Positions 20,820 through 33,393 of a stretch of 64,000 nucleotides of DNA are shown here, in pieces. Both the position numbers and the translations under genes were made by a program. The notes beneath the pieces are model-generated. The model ran no database searches. It saw only the letters and a list, made by a program, of their open reading frames with translations, and was not told the DNA's origin. The DNA comes from Periplaneta americana (taxonomy: Eukaryota > Arthropoda > Insecta > Blattodea > Blattidae): NCBI RefSeq assembly GCF_040183065.1, contig NW_027185502.1, positions 1,353,501-1,417,500 of the forward strand, in the 5' to 3' direction. Numbering within the stretch: the stretch's first letter is position 1; every line of letters begins with the position of its first letter.

Positions 20820-23800
20820 GGGAGGAGATGGGTGAAAATTTCGTAATTTTTGGTGAAAAATTGAATTTTTCGTTTTTTGTAGAAAATGAAGTAATGAAGC
20901 CTACTTTACACTTTGGCAGAGTTTTAGAACCCTACGGCGGTTGTGTCATTAATTACGCCATCTTTAAAAGGCTGCGCTGTTTAAATGCCCCCGTGAAGGC
21001 GTGGCCCGCACTGAACTTGTTGCTCCCTTTTATTATAACGGATTTTGCATATGAAAATGAAGGTTTTAAGGTTCTATAAGTGGCTTATCGAGTCATTGTG
21101 ACTGGTTTAGGAATTACCAGAGATGCACCAATAGATGGCAGAGCGATGTAAGTTCAAAAACAGATGTGTAAGAGGTTGTATCTTATAACTTCGAAGTGAA
21201 TGTTTGTATACAAAGAAAGTGTGTTGTGTTGTTACAAAAGTTTGAGTTTTAATTGAACGTTTAAAATACTTTTCTAAATATATTTATTTCGTTAGTTTTC
21301 TTACAGTAGTATAGTAGAGTATAGTGTACATGTAAGGTATATTTATTTGTGTAAATAGTATTTTATCGCCGTGTGAATTTTAGTCACGTGTACGTTTAGG
21401 TTATAAGCTATTACAAATTCAACATGCCTAGAAGTAAGAAAGTGAGACAACGTTGTCTGAACATGGTAAAGAAAAGGCGAGAAAAAGAAAAAACTCGAGT
21501 TGTAAATAGTAGGCCTCATGTAGAACATACTACTAGTAGTGTAGAAACCATTTCAAGTAGGCCTAGTGTAGAGAACAATAGTGCAGAAAGGAATCTGAGA
21601 CAAAACCAACTAGAAATTAGTTGTCAGAATGTATATAGTGTTAATAATGAACAGTGTAAATATTTATTGGTAGATAGTAGTTTGTTGTCAGGCCTAGTCT
21701 CTGACTTGAAATGTAGTGACTGTAATTGTAAGTCTTTGTACATAGTACTTTGTGATGAAAAACATGGGTTCAGCCACAAGTTAGATTTAGTGTGTAGGGT
21801 TTGTGGAGAGACAAAGTCTTCAATTTATTCCTCGAGGCGTCGTGAGGATAAATCCAGGAGACCGGGCTTCGACGTGAACCAGAGGATTGTCCAGTCCTTC
21901 GTGAATGCAGGTCAGGGGTACTCTGAATTAGAACAGTTTGCCATGGTCATGAATATGTCTGTGATGAACAAATCTACATTCAATGACCATGCAGCTGTAA
22001 TGAAGAAGGCCTCTGAATGTGTTGCTGACAGTGTTCTCCATGATGCTAGACTTGAGGTAAGGAAAGCTTATAGCGACCTCATTGTAGATACAGCTGTACC
22101 TGAAATATCAGATATTTCAGTCAGTTTTGATGGGACATGGCTCACACGTGGACATAGTTCCATGTATGGTGTAGGCAGTGTAATTGACTTGCTAACAGGG
22201 TTTGTTCTTGATTACACTGTCATGAGCAAACACTGTTACAGGTGCATGATCGCCAAGAGACGCATGCCCATCACAGATTTTAGGGTCTGGTATGCTGTCC
22301 ATGCCCCTGAATGTGATATAAATCACGAGGGGTCATCAGGAGCTATGGAAGCAGAAGCAGCCTTAATCCTATGGAAAAGGTCAGAACAGTATGGCCTTAG
22401 ATACACAACAATCCTTTCCGATGGAAATGCCTCTACATACAAGAGACTCTCTGACGAAAAGCCATACGGTGCCTCGGTTGCTATCAAGAAGGAAGAGTGT
22501 ATCAACCACATAGGAAAAAGGCTGGGCACTGCCCTCAGGAAAGCTGTGAGTGAATGGAGAACTCGTGGATGTAAATTAGGTGGTCGGGGACATGGTACGC
22601 TGAAAGCGATGACTATTGCCAAACTTCAGAAGTATTACCAAAAGGCAATCCTCGACAACCGTGGTAATCTACTGGCCATGAAGAGTGCAATATATGCCGC
22701 TTTGTTTCACAGCATTTCCACTGATGAGAAGCCCCAGCATGGCAATTGCCCTGTTGGCACAGAAAGTTGGTGCTTCTATCAGAGGGCAGTCGCACAGGGT
22801 AAGCAACCAGGCCCTCATAAAGACAACGTTGGTACACCTCTCAAAAAAGCTGTACTTGCAAAGATGATGCCTGTGTATCAAAGGCTGGCATCAAATACAC
22901 TGCTTGAGAGGTGTTTAAAGTGTCTAACACAAAATGCCAACGAAAGTCTGCATAGTGTCATATGGAGACACTGTCCGAAGGACTCCTTTGGTTCGAAGAG
23001 GAGAGTGGACCTAGCAGTGGACCTGGCAGTATGCAAATTCAATGCTGGCTGCACAAAAACTGTCCTCAGTCTCCAAGAAGCTGCTGGATTGCCTACTGGA
23101 GATAAAACAGTAGCTCTAGGAGTTCGCCGTGACCGAGGACGTGTAGTGAAAGTGAAGCTTCGAGCCACAAAAAAGTTCCAGCACTACCGTCAGGCGATCA
23201 AATCTGCCAAACGACGACTTCTAGAAGCTGCTAAGAGGACAGAGGGCACTACCTACAAAGCTGGACACTTTTAACAAGGCCTGTATATTTTCTTTTAAGT
23301 TTGAAATGCATGCAAACTTTTAAACTCATTTTTCCACACTTTTTATTTTAGCTCATTTCTCTGCATTCACATTGCTAAGGCTTCCACAAATGTTATGCTA
23401 AGAAGTTGAAATTTTTGCTACAAGTGCTCTAAAGTATACTTAACAAACGTATGTTGCCACTTTTTCAAAAAAGTAAATAATTTGTGAATAAAAAAATAAA
23501 ATGTGTGCATGTACTCTGTAAATTTTAAAAAATTTGAATATGAATAGGATATTTTTTTTTCCTCTTTTCACAAGGTAAAACTAAAAAAGGTGAGAACATA
23601 GAAACTTTCTGAAGAGATCAAAGCTGTTGTAAAAAAAAATTCAGACCTGGTTCTTCAATTTTGGAGGAGAAGTAGCATTTTGAAATTATGCAAATTTTTT
23701 GTCAAAAAATTTAAATAACTTTTAAACTACTGATCCTATTAACACGAAACTTAAACACATCACTACTGATGTCAATGGGAGTATGTATACAAAAAATCAA

Positions 23801-23850
23801 GTCTCTAGGTAACGAAATATAGAAAATAGGTATTTCACCCATAGCCTCCC
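20820..23850 (+). mobile_element. Complete TTAA-flanked (Kolobok-like) DNA transposon
   Basis: Units 1 and 2 read AAAGTTAAACAACTTTAATT here. In unit 3 the TTAA is duplicated (20816-20819 and 23851-23854) and 3,031 bp are inserted. Ends GGGAGGAGATGGGTGAAA and, inverted, GGGAGGCTATGGGTGAAA are near-perfect terminal repeats. A single undamaged 616-codon transposase frame lies inside. TTAA duplication with GGG ends and this type of transposase fits the Kolobok group; piggyBac also uses TTAA, but its ends start CCC and its protein differs. The sister units serve as empty sites. Confidence 0.9.
21424..23274 (+). CDS. Mutator-like-domain (Kolobok-type) transposase, intact
   Basis: 616 residues, intronless. 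A basic N-terminus (PRSKKVRQRC, KKRREKEKTR) is followed by a zinc-binding region with Cys97-x2-Cys100-x-Cys102, Cys110 and Cys124-x2-Cys127. The DDE nuclease fold comes next: VSFDGTWLTRGHSSMYG with Asp246, CYRC (271-274), NHEGSSGAMEAEAAL, ILSDGNAS with Asp343, NHIGKR, and NANESLHSVIW with Glu507 as probable third catalytic residue. A basic tail (KKFQHYRQAIKSAKRR) ends at TAA. I chose the ATG at 21424 because the basic segment follows at once. These motifs match the Mutator-like transposase domain found in many insect proteins. No stop, frameshift or catalytic substitution is visible, so the protein may be active. Confidence 0.88.
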   Translation: MPRSKKVRQRCLNMVKKRREKEKTRVVNSRPHVEHTTSSVETISSRPSVENNSAERNLRQNQLEISCQNVYSVNNEQCKYLLVDSSLLSGLVSDLKCSDCNCKSLYIVLCDEKHGFSHKLDLVCRVCGETKSSIYSSRRREDKSRRPGFDVNQRIVQSFVNAGQGYSELEQFAMVMNMSVMNKSTFNDHAAVMKKASECVADSVLHDARLEVRKAYSDLIVDTAVPEISDISVSFDGTWLTRGHSSMYGVGSVIDLLTGFVLDYTVMSKHCYRCMIAKRRMPITDFRVWYAVHAPECDINHEGSSGAMEAEAALILWKRSEQYGLRYTTILSDGNASTYKRLSDEKPYGASVAIKKEECINHIGKRLGTALRKAVSEWRTRGCKLGGRGHGTLKAMTIAKLQKYYQKAILDNRGNLLAMKSAIYAALFHSISTDEKPQHGNCPVGTESWCFYQRAVAQGKQPGPHKDNVGTPLKKAVLAKMMPVYQRLASNTLLERCLKCLTQNANESLHSVIWRHCPKDSFGSKRRVDLAVDLAVCKFNAGCTKTVLSLQEAAGLPTGDKTVALGVRRDRGRVVKVKLRATKKFQHYRQAIKSAKRRLLEAAKRTEGTTYKAGHF

Positions 23851-23956
23851 TTAAACAACTTTAATTTTCCTCTGTGACATAGATTAAGAATAGCCTTCCC
23901 AAATAATGTTTAGATGTACCAATGGAAAAAATAAAGAATTGTAAATATAAACTCAC

Positions 23957-24005
23957 CAATATATGGCACCTGGAGGGCAGCAGGCTTTCCATGATCTCGT
24001 CGGGG
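23957..24005 (-). other. Candidate micro-exon, unit 3 (49 nt)
   Basis: As unit 2 with one change (GACGAG for GACAAG). Acceptor CCTTTATTTACAG, donor GTGAGTTTATA. Confidence 0.45.
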
Positions 24006-25770
24006 CTGTAAATAAAGGAAATGACAGTCTATTATCAATTCAAGTCATTAAATGATTTGTATACACAGGAAGTAATGCTAATTAGGGGGATGCAGAATTC
24101 AATTTAATATAAATTATACTGATCGAAATTTGGACTTTATGCCCGCTGATGTCGAACTGATGCGGAACACATTGCTCAAACAACATGAATTAGAAATATT
24201 GTTCATAACCTGACTCGTATGTCATCATCTGTGGATCAGTGAACGAGAAAAACATGGACAATTATTAGGATAGGTTTTTCTCTGAACACCAAGAAGAATG
24301 CATAATAATGAACCCCTAGGGAAAAAAGCACTTGACGATCAAGTGATGGCATAAAAGGCTTGATTTGAAAACAGGTAAATTGCCTACACAGTGCATGATG
24401 TAACAGATGATGATGATGAGGAAGAATATGAAGCGTGCTGAAGATGGAACTGAGAAACACATACATACCGAGACGAAAAAATTCTTGCCATCATATGAAT
24501 AAATAATTGGTGTATTTACAATTACTATTAATTCATCACTGGTGTAGAAATGTAAGCTTAATTTGTATGGCCAATCAACACAAATGAAATCTATTTATTA
24601 CGTAATCTGAGTAATTTCCCATGGATCATGTGTATCGGTATCACTTCTAGCATCAGACTGTATATCCCCCTTCAACCTATTCCCAGACTGTAGGTCCAAC
24701 TATAGAGTGTGGCTGAGTTCTCGGATAGGAATAATTTTTTTAGCCGTATTTGACAGTTGAATATCAATTAAGACATTAAGAGTAGTCCGTGGCCCACCAG
24801 CAATTGAAGCTCCAGGGGGCAATCTACAGGCTGATAGGGTGACGTTCACTTGCTTGCAGAGAGGTTAACGATCATCCAACAGGTATGGGGATGACGTACT
24901 ATCAACATAATTATGCTCCGTGTCAATTGACACTTTACGTAATGCAAACATTTGCAGAGTGTGAACAAAACAATCAATAACACCAATCCATTACTCTACA
25001 AATTCCGCTCATTCTATGTCTTCATTCGTGTTCCTTTTCAAATTATTTAAGACACTTAACATTAAGATGTAACGCCTACAAGAATACTGCCACATATACA
25101 AACTACACGATAATTGTAACCATACTCAAATCCATTCCTCAAAATATCCCGGTTTTCTTAAATTCTTTCATCAACGTTACCCATTGTATTAACACATTAT
25201 TTTCATTCAGAAAACCCAGATATAAATTGTTCATACACATCTCTGATATTATTTCCTCCATATTCATCTCAGTTTCTGAAGATTTCTAAGTTCATTGAGG
25301 TTCTCGCATTTACATCATATACATTCTTAGAAGCCCTGTAGCGAAATGCGTTGAATACGAATGTGGAATAAACACTGTATAGTACACAACTTTGGGAAAA
25401 ATAGAGATCAGTGTCCTATTAAGAATGAAATTGTAAGAGATTGTGCATATGAATTTGTTAAACGCAACAATTTCGTAATGTTAGCTATAATTTCCTGAAA
25501 TCCATTCCAGATGATGTGATAGAGCTTATTTCATGATGCGACATTTCATCAATTGCTAAGGTTATATAAAGTCTCAATGAAATGTAAGTGATAAAGGATG
25601 CGAAATGAATCCAGCGCCCATCGTCGAAAGTTATCCAACATTTACCCTTAATGGCATGAGGGAAAACCCTGAGAAAAATTCACGTATGTAGGCTAATTTG
25701 TCCCAACTCCATTGGATAAAGAACCCGCTCGCTTCACGATCATGTGCACTCATATGATAAAAAATGTCAC

Positions 25771-26813
25771 AACATTTAATAAGGAATATTTTAATTTCGA
25801 GCGGGAGAATGATCACTGTGTTGTCTGTTAGGTAAAGTAAGAATATCAGAGTAAGATAAATGCAGAGATAAGTATTCAGTTTAAACGATGTTTGTCTTGG
25901 GGCCATAATAACTTGAATGTCACAACGATATTAGATAAAATGAAAGTGCTTAGAAACGAACAGTGACAAAACCACGGGAACAAAGCTCGAAACAAGTTCT
26001 TATATCCCCGTTCAAAGAGAAAAAGAAAAAGTGGCATTGCATTTACCTGCCTTCTTTTATTATCTTGGGAAATATGTGCCCTTAAAAATATTTAATTTCA
26101 TACAGGCCTGTGAGTGAGTAGAATTTTACTACATAACTTTGTTGTAAAAAGTTAACTTTTGGAGCGTATCTATTAGCCCAAGACATTCCCACCAGCCAAT
26201 CATATTCAATAACGCGAAATATTATTCTCAGTGCATCCAATCCTTGCGTGTGAATAAAGTTAAACAACTTTAATTTTCCTCTGTGACATAGATTAAGAAT
26301 TGCCTTTCCAAATAATGTTTAGATGTACCAATGGAAAAAATAAAGAATTGTAAATATAAACTCACCAGTACGTAACAACTGGAGGGCAGCGGTCTTTCCG
26401 TGATGGTGTCGGGCTGTAAATAAAAGAAATGACAGTCTATTATCAATTCAAGTCATTAAATGATTTGTATACACAGGAAGTAATGCTAATTAGGGGGATG
26501 CAGAATTCAATTTAATATAAATTATACTGATCGAAATTTGGACTTTATGCCAGCTGATGTCGAACTGATGCGGAACACATTGCTCAAACAACATGAATTA
26601 GAAATATTGTTCATAACCTGACTCGTATGTCATCATCTGTGGATCAGTGAACGAGAAAAACATGGACAATTATTAGGATAGGTTTTTCTCTGAACACCAA
26701 GAAGAATGCATAATAATGAACCCCTAGGGAAAAAAGCACTTGACGATCAAGTGATGGCATAAAAGGCTTGATTTGAAAACAGGTAAATTGCCTACACAGT
26801 TCATGATGTAACA

Positions 26814-26878
<65 letters not shown>

Positions 26879-28229
26879 GGAAGAATGTGAAACGTGCTGA
26901 AGATGGAACTGCGAAACACATACATACTGAGACGAAAAAATTCTCACCATCATATGAATAAATAATTGGTGTATTTACAATAACTATTAATTCATCACTG
27001 GTGTAGAAATGTAAGCTTAATTTGTATGGCCAATTAACACAAATGAAATCTATTTATTACATAATCTGAGTAATTTCCCATGGATCATGTGTATCGGTAT
27101 CACTTCTAGCATCAGACTCTATATCCCCCTTCAACCTATTCCCAGACTGTAGGTCCTACTATAATGTGTGGCTGAGTTCTCGGATAGGAATAATTTTTTT
27201 AGCCGTATTTCACAGTTGAATATCAATTAAGACATTAAGAGTAGTCCGTGGCGCACCAGCAATTGAAGGTCCAGGGGGCAATCTACAGGCTGATAGGGTG
27301 ACGTTCACTTGCTTGCAGAGAGGTTAACGATCATCCAATAATTATGGGGATGACGTACTATCAACATAATTATGCTCCGTGTCAATTGACACTTTACGTG
27401 ATGTAAATATTTGCAGAGTGTGAACAAAACAATCAATAACACCAATCCATTACTCTACAAATTCCGCTCATTCTATTTCTTCATTCGTGTTCCTTTTCAA
27501 ATTATTTAAGACACTTAACATTAAGATGTAACGCCTACAAGAATATTGCCACACATACAAACTACACGATAATTGTAACCATACTCAAATCCATTCCTCA
27601 AAATATCCCGGTTTTCTTAAATTCTTTCATCAACGTTACCCATTGTATTAACACATTATTTTCATTCAGAAAACCCAGATATAAATTGTTCATACACATC
27701 TCTGATATTATTTCCTCCATATTCATCTCAGTTTCTGAAGATTTCTAAGTTCATTGAGGTTCTCGCATTTACATCATATACATTCTTAGAAGCCCTGTAG
27801 CAAAATGCGTTGAATACGAATGTGGAATAAACACTGTATAGTACAGAACTTTGGGAAAAATAGAGATCAGTGTCCTATTAAGAATGAAATTGTAAGAGAT
27901 TGTGCATATGAATTTGTTAAACGCAACAATTTCGTAATGTTAGCTATAATTTCCTGAAATCCATTCCAGATGATGTGATAGAGCTTATTTCATGATGCGA
28001 CATTTCATCAATTGCTAAGGTTATATAAAGTCTCAATGAAATGTAAGTGATAAAGGATGCGAAATGAATCCAGCGCCCATCGTCGAAAGTTATCCAACAT
28101 TTACCCTTAATGGCATGAGGGAAAACCCTGAGAAAAATTCACGCATGTAGGCTAATTTGTCCCAACTCCATTGGATAAAGAACCCGCTCGCTTCACGATC
28201 ATGTGCACTCATATGATAAAAAATGTCAC
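25771..28229. repeat. Array unit 4
   Basis: 2,459 bp, with a long (GAT)n of about 60 bp at 26815-26877. Confidence 0.9.
26366..26413 (-). other. Candidate micro-exon, unit 4 (48 nt), strongly diverged
   Basis: Same acceptor (CTTTTATTTACAG) and donor (GTGAGTTTATA), but the block starts CCCGACACCATCACGG and differs from unit 3 at 12 of 48 sites plus a 1-nt indel, while 230 nt of flanks differ at only about four sites. Open reading PDTITERPLPSSCYVL, a multiple of three. Confidence 0.5.
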
Positions 28230-30267
28230 AACATTTAATAAGGAATATTTTAATTTCGAGCGGGAGAATGATCACTGTGTTGTCTGTTAGGTAAAGTAAG
28301 AATATCAGAGTAAGATAAATGCAGAGATAAGTATTCAGTTTAAACGATGTTTGTCTTGGGGCCATAATAACTTGAATGTCACAACGATATTAGATAAAAT
28401 GAAAGTGCTTAGAAACGAACAGTGACAAAACCACGGGAACAAAGCTCGAAACAAGTTCTTATATCCCCGTTCAAAGAGAAAAAGAAAAAGTGGCATTGCA
28501 TTTACCTGCCTTCTTTTATTATCTTGGGAAATATGTGCCCTTAAAAATATTTAATTTCATACAGGCCTGTGAGTGAGTAGAATTTTACTACATAACTTTG
28601 TTGTAAAAAGTTAACTTTTGGAGCGTATCTATTAGCCCAAGACATTCCCACCAGCCAATCATATTCAATAACGCGAAATATTATTCTCAGTGCATCCAAT
28701 CCTTGCGTGTGAATAAAGTTAAACAACTTTAATTTTCCTCTGTGACATAGATTAAGAATAGCCTTTCCAAATAATGTTTAGATGTACCAATGGAAAAAAT
28801 AAAGAATTGTAAATATAAACTCACCAGTACGTAACAACTGGAGGGCAGCGGTCTTTCCGTGATGGTGTCGGGCTGTAAATAAAAGAAATGACAGTCTATT
28901 ATCAATTCAAGTCATTAAATGATTTGTATACACAGGAAGTAATGCTAATTAGGGGGATGCAGAATTCAATTTAATATAAATTATACTGATCGAAATTTGG
29001 ACTTTATGCCAGCTGATGTCGAACTGATGCGGAACACATTGCTCAAACAACATGAATTAGAAATATTGTTCATAACCTGACTCGTATGTCATCATCTGTG
29101 GTTCAGTGAACGAGAAAAACATGGACAATTATTAGGATAGGTTTTTCTCTGAACACCAAGAAGAATGCATAATAATGAACCCCTAGGGAAAAAAGCACTT
29201 GACGATCAAGTGATGGCATAAAAGGCTTGATTTGAAAACAGGTAAATTGCCTACACAGTGCATGATGTAACAGATGATGATGATGAGGAAGAATATGAAA
29301 CGTGCTGAAGATGGAACTGAGAAACACATACATACTGAGACGAAAAAATTCTCACCATCATATGAATAAATAATTGGTGTATTTACAATTACTATTAATT
29401 CATCACTGGTGTAGAAATGTAAGCTTAATTTGTATGGCCAATCAACACAAATGAAATCTATTTATTACGTAATCTGAGTAATTTCCCATGGATCATGTGT
29501 ATCGGTATCACTTCTAGCATCAGACTGTATATCCCCCTTCAACCTACTCCCAGACTGTAGGTCCCAACTATAGAGTGTGGCTGAGTTCTCGGATAGGAAT
29601 AATTTTTTTAGCCGTATTTAACAGTTGAATATCAATTAAGACATTAAGAGTAGTCCGTGGCCCACCAGCAATTGAAGCTCCAGGGGGCAATCTACAGGCT
29701 GATAGGGTGACGTTCACTTGCTTGCAGAGAGGTTAACGATCATCCAACAGGTATGGGGATGACGTACTATCAACATAATTATGCTCCGTGTCAATTGACA
29801 CTTTACGTAATGCAAACATTTGCAGAGTGTGAACAAAACAATCAATAACACCAATCCGTTACTCTACAAATTCCGCTCATTCTATTTCTTCATTCGTGTT
29901 CCTTTTCAAATTATTTAAGACACTTAACATTAAGATGTAACGCCTACAAGAATATTGCCACATATACAAACTACACGATAATTGTAACCATACTCAAATC
30001 CATTCCTCAAAATATCCCGGTTTTCTTAAATTCTTTCATCAACGTTACCCATTGTATTAACACATTATTTTCATTCAGAAAACCCAGATACAAATTGTTC
30101 ATACACATCTCTGATATTATTTCCTCCATATTCATCTCAGTTTCTGAAGATTTCTAAGTTCATTGAGGTTCTCGCATTTACATCATATACATTCTTAGAA
30201 GCCCTGTAGCGAAATGCGTTGAATACGAATGTGGAATAAACACTGTATAGTACAGAACTTTGGGAAT
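28230..30267. repeat. Array unit 5, 3' truncated
   Basis: Follows unit 4 closely until TACAGAACTTTGGGAA, then jumps about 0.9 kb ahead in the repeat (TCATATTCAATAAGGCG), a deletion joining units 5 and 6. Confidence 0.85.
28825..28872 (-). other. Candidate micro-exon, unit 5 (48 nt)
   Basis: Identical to the unit 4 block, with the same splice sites. Confidence 0.45.
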
Positions 30268-30433
30268 CATATTCAATAAGGCGAAATATTATTCTCAGTG
30301 CATCCAATCCTTGTGTGTGAATAAAGTTAAACAACTTTAATTTTCTTCTGTAACAAAGATTAAGAATAGCCTTCCCAAATCTTGTTTAGTTATACCAATA
30401 GAAACAAAGAAAGAATTGTAAATAAAAACTCAT

Positions 30434-30477
30434 CTGAAAATACCAAGATTCGGCGGCTGTATTGTGTCGTGTAGTGG
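30434..30477 (-). other. Candidate micro-exon, unit 6, donor lost
   Basis: The acceptor (TTTTATTTAAAG) is weak and the donor position reads ATGAGT instead of GTGAGT, so this copy is probably dead. The block (44 nt, starts CCACTACACGACACAA) is unlike its neighbours. Confidence 0.35.
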
Positions 30478-30880
30478 CTTTAAATAAAAGATATGAGAGT
30501 CTATAACAAACTGAAGTCATTAAATGGTTTTTATACACAGGAAATAATGCTAATAAGGGGGATGCAGCATTGAATATAATATAAATTATACGTGATCGAA
30601 ATTTGGGGTTTATGCCAGCTGATATCGAAGTGATGCAGAACACATTGCTGAAACTACACGAATTGGAAACAGGGTTCATAACCTGACCCGAATATAATTA
30701 TCTGTGGATCAGTTAACGAGAAAATGATGGACAATTGTTAGGATACGATTATCTCTGAAAACAAAGAAAAATGCAAATTAATTAACCCCTAAAAAAAAAG
30801 AATTTAACGACACATCAAGGGATGACGGAAAATGCTAGATCTGAAAGAGGTAAATTGCCTACACCGTGCATGAACTAAAA

Positions 30881-30882
<2 letters not shown>

Positions 30883-30920
<38 letters not shown>
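30883..30920. repeat. (GAT)n microsatellite of unit 6
   Basis: About 13 GAT repeats at the position where all units have GAT runs of differing length. Confidence 0.9.
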
Positions 30921-32845
30921 GTGAATCTGAAACCTACTTAAGATGGAGATGAAAGACACATACATACAGAGACGAAAATCTCTCACCATCACGTGAATAA
31001 GTAATTGGTGAATTTACAATTATTATTAATTCATGACAGTGTAAAATGTAAGTTCAATTTGTATGGCCAATCATCACAAAATAAAAGGTGTTTAATACAT
31101 AGTCTGAGTTATTTCTCTCAGATAATGTGTACCGGTATCACTTCTACAATCAGACTGTACATCTCCGTTCAATCTATTCCCACACAGTAGGCCCTACTAC
31201 TGTGTTTGGCTGAGTTCTCGAATAGCAATACTTTTCCCTAGCCATATTTGATAGTTGAATATCAAATAAGACTTAAGAGTTCCGTGGCACATCAGCTAAT
31301 GGAAACCAACGGCTAATCTAGAGGCTGGTGGCGTGGCGTTTACTTACTTGGGCAGAGGTTAACGATCATCCAACAAGTAAGGGAGTAACGTGTTTTTCAA
31401 AACGATGATGCCCGCAGTCAATTAAGACTTTAATACAATCATTTGTAGAGAGTGAACAGAAGTATCCATAACACAAATCGATTACTCTGATAATTCTGCG
31501 ATTCTACATATGTGTTTAATTTCCAATTATTTAAGACACTAAACATTAACATATTCGCAAACAAGAATATAGCAAACTATACCTGATTTGTAAAGACACT
31601 AAAATCCTTTCCTCAAAATATCCCGGTTTCCTCAAATACTTTCATCAACGTTGCACATTAAGTTAACATTTTATTTTCATTTCGAAAACGCAGAAAATAT
31701 TAGTTAATACACATCTCTGATTTTATTTCCTCCAAACTCATCTTCGTTTCTGAAGATTTTCAAGATCACTTAGGTTGTCGCAACATGCATATATACTTTT
31801 TCAGTGGCCCGTAGCGAAATGCTTCAAAAGCGTCTGTGGAATAAACACTGAATCACCAAAAAATTTGGAAAAAAATTAATTTATTGTTAAGACCAGTGTC
31901 CTATTCAGAAAGAAATTGTAAACGAAACGAAAGTCCGTGCAAGTTTGTTTAACACAACAATTTCGTAATGCTTGGCTATATTTCCTGAAATCCATTCCTG
32001 ATTATGTAATATAGGTAAGTTTATGACACGACACTTCATCAATTGCTAGGGTTACGTAATGTCTCAATGAAATGAATGTGATAATGGATGCGAAATGAAT
32101 CCAGAGCCCATCGTCGAAGATTATTCAACATTTACTCTTTATGGGATGAGGGAAATCCCTGAGAAAAAAATTCAAGCAGGTGGAGTAATCTGTCCCAACT
32201 CGATTGGATCCCGAACCCGCTCGTTCACGATGAGGTTGCGCAACAACTGTGCACTCATATGATAAAAAGTCACAACATTTAATAAGGAATATGTTAATTG
32301 CGAACAGGAGAGTGATCACTGAGTTGTCTCTTAAGTAAAGTGAGAATATCTGCGTAAGACAAATTCAGAGATATGTATAATTGTCAGAACGACATTAGAT
32401 AAAATGAAAGTGCATAGAAAGAAACAGTGACAAACCACGTGGACAAGGCTCGAAGCATGTTCATGTATCCCGTTTCTGAGAGAAAAGAAAGAAAGGGTAA
32501 ATGCATTCACATGTCTTTGTGTAATATTGTGGGAAGTGTGTGATATTTAAACAATATGTTATACAGACCTGTGTGAGTAGATTTTTACAACATACCCCTA
32601 TTATAAAAATCCACTTTTGGGTAATGTTCTAATTTCTGTGACTTAAATATTGAAGCGTGTCTGCTAGCCCAATTGATTCCCACCAGACATTCATATTCAA
32701 TGCTGATAAATATTATTTTCAATGCATCCAATCTTTGCCTGTGAATATAGTTAAAAAAAACTTTAATTTTCCTCTCTGGCAAAGATTAAGAATAGCCTTC
32801 CCAAATCATGTTTAGATGTACCAATGGAAACAATTATAAACTCAC

Positions 32846-32892
32846 CAAATTTAGCACACAGATTGAAGCAGACACATACTAACATGTCCGGG
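32846..32892 (-). other. Candidate micro-exon, unit 7 (47 nt)
   Basis: Acceptor TTTTATTTACAG, donor GTGAGTTTATA. The block starts CCCGGACATGTTAGTATG and is barely alignable to unit 4 although the flanks are about 85-88% alike. Open reading PDMLVCVCFNLCAKF. Confidence 0.45.
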
Positions 32893-33393
32893 CTGTAAAT
32901 AAAAAATTGACAGTCTATAATAAATTGAAGTCATTAAATGTTTTTAATCACACGAAGTGGAGCTAATTAGGGATGTAGTATTGAATATATTATCAATTAT
33001 ACTTGATCGAAATTTGGGCTATATGCCAGCTGATGTCGAACTGATGCAGAACACATTGCTCAAACAACACGAATTAGAAATAGTGTTCACAACCTGACTC
33101 GTATGTCATCATCTGTGGAATAGTCAACGACAAAATCATGGACAAAGCATTATCTCATAAAACTAATAAGAATACATAATTATGAATCCCTAGGGAAAAA
33201 AGCATTAAACGATGAAAATAGTTATTCTGAAAACAGGTAAATTGCCTAAACCGTGTATGAACTAACGGATGATGACGATGATTATGAATATGAATCTGAA
33301 ACCTGCTCAAGATGGAACTGAGAAACACATACATACAGACACGAAAAATTTCTCACTATCACATGAATAAGTAATTGGTATATTTACAATTAC

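Larger units (their letters stand above)
20349..25770. repeat. Array unit 3 (carries the TTAA transposon)
   Basis: 5,422 bp, of which 3,035 bp are the transposon 20820-23850 plus its extra TTAA. The remaining 2.39 kb is a unit without the retrotransposon fragment of units 1-2. Confidence 0.9.
30268..32273. repeat. Array unit 6, diverged
   Basis: About 80-85% like units 1-5 by eye, lacking its first 0.9 kb. Confidence 0.85.

Noticed and set aside
22323-23168. Antisense frames of 70-99 codons under the TTAA transposase
   Set aside because: Shadows of the 616-codon transposase frame.
14798-30267. CRISPR-like or satellite array
   Set aside because: The repeat unit is about 2.4 kb with complex content and there are no short regular repeats with spacers; the genome is eukaryotic.
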